Below the pieces are notes generated by a model, which was not told where the DNA came from, made no database searches, and worked only from the letters and a program-made list of their open reading frames with translations. Of a stretch of 22,030 bases of DNA, positions 14,753-21,286 are shown piece by piece. Each line of letters begins with the position of its first letter. The stretch's first letter is position 1. A program made the position numbers and the translations under genes. This stretch comes from Chloroflexota bacterium (GTDB lineage: Bacteria > Chloroflexota > Limnocylindria > Limnocylindrales > CSP1-4): NCBI GenBank assembly GCA_013695255.1, contig JACDAV010000341.1:1-22030 (forward strand), in the 5' to 3' direction.

Positions 14753-16666
14753 TCATCCCTTCACGAACCCTCCCGTTAGGCCGGCGATGATCCGGCGGTG
14801 GAACAGCAGGACAAGGACCAGGCAGGGGATCACCGCAATGATGGCCGCGGCCGCGAGCAGGTTGGGTGGGGGCTGCTGGTTCATCGGACCCGGGAAATTC
14901 TGGATGCCCGTGATCAGCCTGGTGATCGTGACCGCGTTCTGATTGCCGAGGATGACGGCGAAGAGGAACTCGTTCCAGGTGCCGATCAGCACGAGAATGG
15001 CCGCCGCCGCGATCCCGGGCCGCGCGGCAGGGATGGTGACGCGGAACAGGGTGCCCAGACGCGAGCAGCCGTCGATCCGGGCCGCCTTCTCGAGCGAGAT
15101 CGGCACCTCCAGGAAGAAGTTGCGCAGCAGCCAGATGATCAGGGGCAGCCAGAAGGCGACGTTGACGATGACCAATGCCGCCACCGTGTCCGTCAGGCCC
15201 ACGATCTGGAAGATGCGCAGGACCGGGATGGCCATGACGATGGCCGGGACCATCTGGACCAGGATCAACAGGGCCAGGGTCGTCGACTTGCCGGGCAGCT
15301 CGTAGCGGGCCAGGGCGTAGGCCGGTGGGGCGGCCAGGACGATCACGAACAGGGTGGTCAGGAGCGCGGTCTGGAGACTGACCGCCAGCGATCCCAGCCA
15401 GCGCGGATCGGCGGCGATGATCTGGTAGCCGTCCAGCCACAGATCGAGCGTCAGGGCCGGCGGCTGCTGGGCGAGGGCCTGGAACGGCTGCAGGCTGGCG
15501 ATGAACATCCATGCGATCGGCGCGGCAAAGAAGAAGAAGAGCACCGCCACGCCCACGCCGAAGGCGACCCGGCTGACCGGCCTGGGCAGCCGGATCTGGT
15601 TGCGCCGACGGGCTTCCTCCGGATAGCCCGGAGCCGTCCCCGTCACGGTCGAGGCTCGAGCGCCAAGCCGCAGCGACGTGCGCGCGGAGGCCGTTGCGTT
15701 GTCGGATTCCTCGTCGGTCGACGCCCCGATCGGCTGCCGGCGCCGCAGCCGCAGGACGAGGATCAGGAAGCTGGCGGCGACGATGATCGCAAACAGCACC
15801 ACCGTGATGGCGGCGCCGTAGCCGAGGCTGATCTGCTCGAAGGAGATCGTGTAGATCGCGTAGATGAGCACGTACGTGTCCCGACCCGGCCCACCGCTGG
15901 TCAGGCTGTACAGCAGATCGAAGACCTGGAGGCCGATGATGACCTGGAGGATGCCCACCACGATCAGGGTGTTCTTGATGGCCGGCAGCGTGATGTAACG
16001 GAAGGATTCCCAGGCCGTCGCGCCATCCATCCTGGCTGCCCGGTAGAGAGCCTCCGGAATGGTCTTCAGGGCGGCGAGCAGGAGGACCGCCAGGAGCGGG
16101 ACGGACCGCCACGACTGCGCGACCAGCGCGATGGCGACAGCCTGGGCCGTGCTCGCCAGCCAGTTGAACGGTTCCTCCATCAAGCCGAGCCCGATGAGGA
16201 CGCCGTTCACGACTCCGAAGTTGGTGTCGAAGATGAAGCGCCAGAAGATGCCGGCCACGATCGACGCAACCGCCCACGGCATCAGGAGGGCCATGAAGAA
16301 GATCGAGACACCGCGAAATCCGCGATTGAGTGCGAGGGCCGTCACGAGTGCCAGCGGCAGCGTGATGGCGGTCGACATCGCAGCAAAGAACAACGTCCGC
16401 GGGATGGCCGCCAGGACCTCGCTGTCCGCCGGCAATCGGACCAGGAAGTTGCGCAGGCCCACGAACGGCGTGAGATCGTCCTTGGCCAGCTCGATCCGGA
16501 AGAGGCTCAAGCCGAAGACGGCGAGCGTCGGCGGGAGGACGATCAGGCCGACGAGCACCAGGCCGGGGATCGACACGAGGAGGGCGAAGCGGCGTTCGCT
16601 CAGGCGATCCAGTCGGCGCGAAACCCGGCCGGCGCCGCGACTGAACGCCGCACCCGCTACCGCCAT
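14753..16666 (-). CDS. Fused ABC permease: MalF/UgpA-type plus MalG/UgpE-type domains
   Basis: A 637-residue membrane protein in which both permeases of a sugar importer are one polypeptide. The N-terminal domain (about 25-310) ends its EAA loop with EALYRAARMDGATAWESFRY and then ITLP (205-228). The C-terminal domain (about 367-637) has ISLEKAARIDG followed by FRVTIP (about 524-547). Each carries roughly six hydrophobic segments, joined by a hydrophilic linker (about 307-366). Normally these are two genes. I chose the ATG at 16666 because AGGGAGG lies at 16683-16677. An in-frame ATG at 16699 adds 11 residues but would leave only about a 10-nt leader from the predicted promoter. Within the linker, a GTGA (15646-15643) looks like a former gene overlap. 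It could be a real fusion or a sequence error. Confidence 0.88.
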   Translation of the reverse strand: MAVAGAAFSRGAGRVSRRLDRLSERRFALLVSIPGLVLVGLIVLPPTLAVFGLSLFRIELAKDDLTPFVGLRNFLVRLPADSEVLAAIPRTLFFAAMSTAITLPLALVTALALNRGFRGVSIFFMALLMPWAVASIVAGIFWRFIFDTNFGVVNGVLIGLGLMEEPFNWLASTAQAVAIALVAQSWRSVPLLAVLLLAALKTIPEALYRAARMDGATAWESFRYITLPAIKNTLIVVGILQVIIGLQVFDLLYSLTSGGPGRDTYVLIYAIYTISFEQISLGYGAAITVVLFAIIVAASFLILVLRLRRRQPIGASTDEESDNATASARTSLRLGARASTVTGTAPGYPEEARRRNQIRLPRPVSRVAFGVGVAVLFFFFAAPIAWMFIASLQPFQALAQQPPALTLDLWLDGYQIIAADPRWLGSLAVSLQTALLTTLFVIVLAAPPAYALARYELPGKSTTLALLILVQMVPAIVMAIPVLRIFQIVGLTDTVAALVIVNVAFWLPLIIWLLRNFFLEVPISLEKAARIDGCSRLGTLFRVTIPAARPGIAAAAILVLIGTWNEFLFAVILGNQNAVTITRLITGIQNFPGPMNQQPPPNLLAAAAIIAVIPCLVLVLLFHRRIIAGLTGGFVKG

Positions 16667-16715
16667 GCCACGTCCGCCTCCCTGGAGCGCTCGGAACATC
16701 CCCTGGAGCCCGGCA

Positions 16716-16745
16716 ATGATGGCGTTGTCGACAATCGACTGTCAA
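16716..16745 (-). promoter_or_regulatory. Operator O3 inside a sigma70-type promoter
   Basis: Read on the minus strand: TTGACA (16745-16740), 18-bp spacer, CATCAT (16721-16716). The palindrome core TTGTCGACAA is at 16725-16734; the 12-mer differs from the others by one base (GTTGTCGACAAT at 16724-16735 on plus). Here the operator sits in the spacer rather than over the -10. It is placed to control the fused permease, binding protein and MetE-like genes. The -35 is a perfect consensus but the -10 matches TATAAT at only four of six positions. Confidence 0.78.
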
Positions 16746-16832
16746 TAGAAAATGACGCCGGGATTACATCCGAGCCTCATTGCCGGGTCGATCGACCGGG
16801 GGCATGAGCGGGACCGAACGGTCCGCGCCGCG

Positions 16833-18248
16833 TCACCGCAGGGCACCGTCGCCGGCGGCGCGTGCCACGGCCAGCACGCCGATCTGGCGCCCCACCTGCA
16901 GACCGACCTCGTTGTCGCTGCGCCAGTGGATCCCGCCATACAGACGTGACAGCGCCGCCTCCTCGGCCTGCTTCGTGAGCCACGCGGCATCGGACGGGAA
17001 GAAGGCCGCGAGGACGACCGAGCTCGCGCCGGAGAGCGTCGCGTGGCCCGAGATGTAGGACGGGAAGTTGGGCGTGATGATCGTCGAGGCGAATCCCGGG
17101 ATGAGCCCCGCCGGCCGCCCGGACAGATACGCGAACTTGGCATCCCAGCAGGCGATGAACGCGTCCGCCTGCGCGATGGCGAGGTGCGCGAACAGGCGCG
17201 CCGCGTCGGCTGACGAGAGACGGTCCCGCCCGGACAGCTCGATGGCGATCCTCATCCAGTGCCCCGGTGGGGTATCGGTCCCGGCTCCATCGGCCCAGAA
17301 CCGGGCGATCCGAACCTGGTCGTCAGTGAGCCGCTGATTGACCCGGACAACCTCGTCCGCCTCGGCCTGCCACTCCGGCGACAGGTACGCGGGCGGCGGG
17401 CCCGGCCGGAGGTCGGAGCCATTGCGCAGGAGCCAGGTGCGCCACGTTCCCGCGAGCGGCTCGGTCGGCTGGTCGTTCAGAAAGGGCCTGGCCGGCATCC
17501 AGCCGCCTGGCTGGGCGGCGATTTCACCCTGCCAGACGACGCCCGCGTTGTCGCCCCCGGCGCGCGCAACGGCCATGGCTCCAACCTTCTGGCCGATCTC
17601 CGTGCCGGCCGCGAGGTCGGACGCGGTGTGCGTCCCCGCCGCGAGCCGGACCTGGATCAGCTCCTCCGCCTGCCTCTCGAACTCCGAGGCACGGTCCGGA
17701 TAGATCGCGCCCAGGACCGCCACCGCGGCCGCGGCGATCGCGGCGTCGACGGAGGCATGGCTGGACAGCTCGTCCGGCGGGGCCAGCAACCTGATCCGCG
17801 AATCGCGCTCGGCCGGCGCCGATCGCCGATGGGCCAGCTTGGCGTCACAGGCCGCGATGATCGCGTCGTACATGGCCGCGTTCAGGAGCGCGAGCGTCCG
17901 CGACACACGGACCGGATTGGTCCTGGCCTCCCGAACCGCCTGCAGGAGGATCTCGTTCCAGCGCGCCGGGCTGGTGCTCCCGGTCCAGTAGGCGATTCGC
18001 TCAGCCGGCACCGCGCTGCGCGCCTGGCGGGCGACGATCTCGTCGAGCTCGCGGAGATCCTCGGCTGAACCGACCGCCACACGAGGAGCCGCCCGGACCT
18101 CGCTCGGGTGGCTCAGGAGCAGCGGTTGCCAGCCGGCGGGAGCTTCGGCCCGGCCTGTCCGCACGACGACGTTCGTGGCGATCAGGGCACCGCCCGTCGC
18201 CAGCAGGATGACCAACCCGAGCGGGACCAGCCGCGCCCGCGTCGTCAT
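16833..18248 (-). CDS. Vanadium-dependent haloperoxidase-like PAP2 superfamily protein
   Basis: A 471-residue protein of the vanadium haloperoxidase branch of the PAP2 superfamily. All three vanadate/phosphate-pocket motifs are present: Lys371-x6-Arg378-Pro (AKFAYLSGRP), PSYISGH (396-402) and S-R435-x3-G-x-H441-x3-D445 (SRLYGGIHWRSD). An N-terminal hydrophobic stretch (about 7-28) suggests export or membrane anchoring. The N-terminal half is a divergent repeat of the C-terminal half, retaining DAK (K137), SSHAS (H164) and R201-x3-G-x-H207-x3-D211. Activity could be halide oxidation or acid phosphatase; the sequence cannot decide. ATG at 18248 overlaps the stop of the UnbV gene (ATGA), so the pair is co-expressed. 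No operator of the O1-O4 type is obviously tied to it. Confidence 0.88.
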   Translation of the reverse strand: MTTRARLVPLGLVILLATGGALIATNVVVRTGRAEAPAGWQPLLLSHPSEVRAAPRVAVGSAEDLRELDEIVARQARSAVPAERIAYWTGSTSPARWNEILLQAVREARTNPVRVSRTLALLNAAMYDAIIAACDAKLAHRRSAPAERDSRIRLLAPPDELSSHASVDAAIAAAAVAVLGAIYPDRASEFERQAEELIQVRLAAGTHTASDLAAGTEIGQKVGAMAVARAGGDNAGVVWQGEIAAQPGGWMPARPFLNDQPTEPLAGTWRTWLLRNGSDLRPGPPPAYLSPEWQAEADEVVRVNQRLTDDQVRIARFWADGAGTDTPPGHWMRIAIELSGRDRLSSADAARLFAHLAIAQADAFIACWDAKFAYLSGRPAGLIPGFASTIITPNFPSYISGHATLSGASSVVLAAFFPSDAAWLTKQAEEAALSRLYGGIHWRSDNEVGLQVGRQIGVLAVARAAGDGALR

Positions 18249-19954
18249 GGCTGGACACCATCCGGCGTGACCCGCACGACCCGGTCCGCGGTCACCGGCC
18301 CGAGGTCGGAGACGCTCCCGTCCGCCCAGGTGACCGTGACGTCGTCGGCGTCCCCGCATGGCCCGAGCCCGAAGTACAGCTCGAGCGGCATCCCGGCCAG
18401 GTAGCTGCCGCCGAACAGGGCCACCTGGGTCGTGCGTTGCCCTTCGTCGCTGACCGTCACGCGAGCACCTGCCGCCTGCGCCCCGGCCCGGCTCAGGTCC
18501 ACGGTCAGCCAGTGCCGGTCGGTCGTCCCGTTTTCCAGCAGGACGGCGGAATAGGCGATCTGGGTGACGAGCAGATCGGGCGCTCCATCGCGGTCGTAGT
18601 CGAACGGGATGACGCTTCGCTGATCGCCGGCGACGTCGCAGCCATTGCCCGTCGCGGCCTCGAAGCCGCGCCCTCCGGCACCCAGGAAGAGGCGAGCCCG
18701 CTGATCGCGCAATGCCGGGCTCTGCGCCGCGATGAACTCCTGCATGCCCTGGACGACGTACAGGTCCAGCCGGCCGTCGAGGTCCATGTCCGTGAACGCG
18801 GTCCCCCAGCCCCAGCCGGTGTCCTCCACGCCGGTCCGTTCGGCATGGTCCGCATAGGCGACCTCACCGTCCGGGTCACGTTCCCCGATCAGCAGGGTGT
18901 TGCCGGTACCGGTGCCGAACTGGCCGTTGGGATCGGTGATGTTCGTGACGTACAGGTCCAGGAGCCCGTCGCTCTCGAGGTCCGCCACCGCGATCCCCAT
19001 GTCGTTGCCGACGTGTCCGACGCCGTGCTCGTCGGATGCCTGGCGGAAGGTCCCGCCGAGGTTCTCGTAGAAGACGTCCGCCCGGTGGTCGAGCGCGACG
19101 TACAGGTCCGGCCAGCCATCGCTGGTGAAGTCGGCGAAGATCGAGCTGAAGCTGTCGGCGTGGATCTGGCCGAGGCCGACGTCACTGGTCGCGTCCCGGA
19201 ACCGGAACCCGCCGAGGTTCTCGTACAGCCGGTTCTGACCCGGAAAGCGCCCCTTGACGATCATCGCGTCGCGCGCCGGGTCGCCGCCCAGCTCCATGGT
19301 CCAGTAAGTCACGTAGATGTCCAGCAGGCCATCCCGGTTGTAGTCGGCCAGCGATAGGCCGCCGACCAGGTAGCCCACCGGGTCGAAGCCGGAGCCATCG
19401 GTCACGTCCTCGAACGTCCCCTGGCCGCCGTTCCGGTAGACCTTCGATGGGCTGCCGGACCCCTCGCCGTCCCAGTCGTTCATGACCAGCAGATCGAGCT
19501 GGCCGTCGTTGTCGAGGTCGGCGAACGCGGCGGCGCGGCTGCCGCCGTTGTTCGCCAGTCCGGATCCCTCGGTGACGTCGACGAACGCCGCCCGGCCGGT
19601 CGATGCGAGCTGGTTGCGGAACAGGCGGTTCGGGTGGCCGAGCTGGCCCAGCAGCAGCACGCTCAGGCTGCCATCGCCGAACACATCCGCGACGGCAGCT
19701 CCATTGCCCATGTTTCGAAGCATCATCGCGGCCATGGGATCGGCGGCCAGGGGTGTTGGCCCGTAGGCTCCGCGAAACGCGAGCCCACGATCCTGGGCGA
19801 CGTTGCGACAGAGTCCCGGCACCGCCTTCACGGGTTCGGTCGGCAGCGGTCCGCCGGCGGCCGGCACGAACGACGCCAGCAGGAGGGCGACGATCGCGGG
19901 CAGCACGACCCGACGTCGTCGATGTCCGCCGGCTGCCGCGACGACCGCGCTCAT
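18245..19954 (-). CDS. FG-GAP/VCBS-repeat protein with ASPIC/UnbV C-terminal domain (CRTAC1-like)
   Basis: A 569-residue exported protein. The N-terminus has four arginines followed by a hydrophobic core (about 16-33), a likely signal peptide. Seven FG-GAP blades follow, most with calcium-loop motifs: DVFGDG (90), DLDNDGQLD (146), DYNRDGLLD (204), DFTSDGWPD (275), DLESDGLLD (325), DMDLDGRLD (389) and DYDRDGAPD (452), consistent with a seven-bladed integrin-like propeller. The C-terminus (about 481-569) is an ASPIC/UnbV domain including DVTVTWADGS. The ATG at 19954 was chosen because it directly precedes the signal peptide. A GTG at 20035 in the same frame would add 27 residues without any export signal. 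No Shine-Dalgarno is near the ATG. Its stop overlaps the haloperoxidase-like gene. Function of the family is poorly known. Confidence 0.85.
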   Translation of the reverse strand: MSAVVAAAGGHRRRRVVLPAIVALLLASFVPAAGGPLPTEPVKAVPGLCRNVAQDRGLAFRGAYGPTPLAADPMAAMMLRNMGNGAAVADVFGDGSLSVLLLGQLGHPNRLFRNQLASTGRAAFVDVTEGSGLANNGGSRAAAFADLDNDGQLDLLVMNDWDGEGSGSPSKVYRNGGQGTFEDVTDGSGFDPVGYLVGGLSLADYNRDGLLDIYVTYWTMELGGDPARDAMIVKGRFPGQNRLYENLGGFRFRDATSDVGLGQIHADSFSSIFADFTSDGWPDLYVALDHRADVFYENLGGTFRQASDEHGVGHVGNDMGIAVADLESDGLLDLYVTNITDPNGQFGTGTGNTLLIGERDPDGEVAYADHAERTGVEDTGWGWGTAFTDMDLDGRLDLYVVQGMQEFIAAQSPALRDQRARLFLGAGGRGFEAATGNGCDVAGDQRSVIPFDYDRDGAPDLLVTQIAYSAVLLENGTTDRHWLTVDLSRAGAQAAGARVTVSDEGQRTTQVALFGGSYLAGMPLELYFGLGPCGDADDVTVTWADGSVSDLGPVTADRVVRVTPDGVQP

Positions 19955-19991
19955 GCTGGTTGCGACGATAGCGACTCCGCGCGTGACGACA

Positions 19992-20023
19992 AGGTGCTGG
20001 GCGATGTTCGCCCGGCAGCACCT
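19992..20023. other. Strong inverted repeat / hairpin upstream of the UnbV gene
   Basis: An 8-bp outer stem (AGGTGCTG 19992-19999 with CAGCACCT 20016-20023) and a 5-bp inner stem (GGCGA 20000-20004 with TCGCC 20008-20012) enclose a TGT loop, with a 3-nt CGG bulge on one side. It lies in the gap between the divergent UnbV and second ATPase genes, 37 nt before the UnbV ATG. It has no T-tract, so a simple terminator is unlikely. It could be a leader RNA hairpin or a protein-binding site. Confidence 0.5.
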
Positions 20024-20041
20024 GGCCGTGCCCACGCTGCC

Positions 20042-20080
20042 TTGACGCTCGGAAGGCCCGGCCGCTAGATTGTCGACAAT
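20042..20080 (+). promoter_or_regulatory. Operator O4 overlapping a sigma70-type promoter
   Basis: TTGACG (20042-20047), 18-bp spacer, TAGATT (20066-20071) and the palindrome ATTGTCGACAAT at 20069-20080 overlapping the -10. The segment 20065-20082 is identical to 5141-5158. It drives the lone ATPase gene at 20124, with a predicted leader of about 45 nt. The start of the divergent UnbV gene is 115 nt away, so an effect on that gene is possible but not shown. Confidence 0.87.
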
Positions 20081-20123
20081 GTCCGGAGTCGTCCTCCCGG
20101 CCTGCTAGTCGCGGAACGGGGCC

Positions 20124-21230
20124 ATGGTCGTCGCCTCACTCAGCCTTCGACACCTCACCCGCCGGTATGGCCAGGTTCGCGCCGTCGACGACCTCAATCT
20201 CGAGGTTCCCGATGGCGCGTTCGTGACGCTCCTGGGTCCATCCGGCTGCGGCAAGAGCACGACCCTGAATCTCGTGGCCGGCCTTGACCGGCCCGATGCC
20301 GGGACGATCCTGCTGGGCGATCGGGACGTGACCACGATGCCGCCGAATGAGCGGCGGATGGCCATGGTCTTCCAGAGCTATGCCCTCTACCCGAACATGA
20401 CCGTCTTCGAGAACATCGGCTTCTCGCTCAAGCTCCGGCGGCGGCGGGCCTCGGAGATCAGGGATCGCGTGACCGCCGTGGCGGAGATGCTCGACATCGC
20501 GCATCTCCTCCACCGCAAGCCGGCCCAGCTGTCGGGCGGGCAGCAGCAGCGCGTGGCGCTCGGTCGCGCCCTCGTCAAGCAGCCGCTGGTCTTCCTCCTG
20601 GACGAGCCCTTCAGCAACCTGGACGCGGCACTTCGCTCTCGAATGCGTACCGAGGTGAAGCACCTCCACCTCGCGCTCGGGACGACGAGCGTCTTCGTCA
20701 CCCACGACCAGGAAGAGGCGATGACCCTGTCCGACATGGTCTGCGTCATGCGTGACGGGATGATCGTCCAGTCCGGATCCCCGGCCGACATCTACGGCAA
20801 GCCGCAGTCCATGTACGTGGCCGGGTTCGTGGGCAAGCCCAGGATGACCCTCCTGGACGGGTCCCTCCAGCGGCGGGACGACGGTGTTGCGTTCGTCAGC
20901 CCGGACGTCAGGATCGAGCTCGGGCGCGCCGCCGAGATCGGGCTGGTCGACGGCTCCTGGCCCACCGTGGTGCTCGGGGTGCGGGCGGAGGACGTCATCG
21001 TCCATGCCGACGGATCGGCCAGCGGACGCGCTCGTTTCGGGTCGACGGTCGGGCTGATGGAGCCCATCGGCTCGGACACGTTCGTCGAGCTGGCCGTGGG
21101 CGCCGCCACGATCGTCGCCCGGGTCGCCCCTGACATGCCGATCTCGCTCGGCCAGCCGGTCGCGGCCGAGCTGCGACCATCGGGCATCCACCTGTTCGCC
21201 AAGGAGAGCGGCGAGCGCATCGTCGCCTGA
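20124..21230 (+). CDS. ugpC: UgpC/MalK-type ABC transporter ATPase (copy 2, orphan)
   Basis: A 368-residue ATPase very similar to copy 1 along its whole length. Walker A GPSGCGKST is at 38-46, signature LSGGQQQR from 136, Walker B VFLLDEP at 156-162, His194 in THDQEEAMTLSD, and the C-terminal regulatory region ends GIHLFAKESGERIVA. Unlike copy 1, it stands alone with no permease or binding protein beside it. It has its own copy of the cluster operator/promoter (O4), so it is probably induced together with the fused permease. ATG at 20124 is preceded only by a weak GGGG (20117-20120). It could form a mixed ATPase pair with copy 1, replace it under some conditions, or serve a transporter elsewhere. 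The symbol denotes the family only. Confidence 0.92.
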   Translation: MVVASLSLRHLTRRYGQVRAVDDLNLEVPDGAFVTLLGPSGCGKSTTLNLVAGLDRPDAGTILLGDRDVTTMPPNERRMAMVFQSYALYPNMTVFENIGFSLKLRRRRASEIRDRVTAVAEMLDIAHLLHRKPAQLSGGQQQRVALGRALVKQPLVFLLDEPFSNLDAALRSRMRTEVKHLHLALGTTSVFVTHDQEEAMTLSDMVCVMRDGMIVQSGSPADIYGKPQSMYVAGFVGKPRMTLLDGSLQRRDDGVAFVSPDVRIELGRAAEIGLVDGSWPTVVLGVRAEDVIVHADGSASGRARFGSTVGLMEPIGSDTFVELAVGAATIVARVAPDMPISLGQPVAAELRPSGIHLFAKESGERIVA

Positions 21231-21255
21231 TCGTCGGCTCCCGAGCGGGCGGGCC

Positions 21256-21276
21256 TCTCCAGGCGCCGGGTGGAGA
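21256..21276. terminator. Possible hairpin between convergent genes
   Basis: TCTCCA (21256-21261) pairs with TGGAGA (21271-21276) around a 9-nt GC-rich loop, in the 56-nt gap between the convergent ATPase (ending 21230) and PNPOx-fold gene (ending 21287). There is no T-tract on either strand, so intrinsic termination is uncertain. Confidence 0.3.
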
Positions 21277-21286
21277 CGTCCTTCGC

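Noticed and set aside
16786..16797. Palindrome GGTCGATCGACC and a nearby GGACCG/CGGTCC hairpin after the haloperoxidase-like gene as a terminator
   Set aside because: The first has no loop, the second only a 2-4 nt loop, and no T-tract follows on the minus strand. Cannot be called a terminator.
14798..16807. A 669-codon open frame on the plus strand opposite the permease gene
   Set aside because: Its composition (Asp, Glu, Gln, Arg and His rich, no recognisable motif) is what the complement of a GC-rich membrane-protein gene gives. The minus frame has clear permease motifs.
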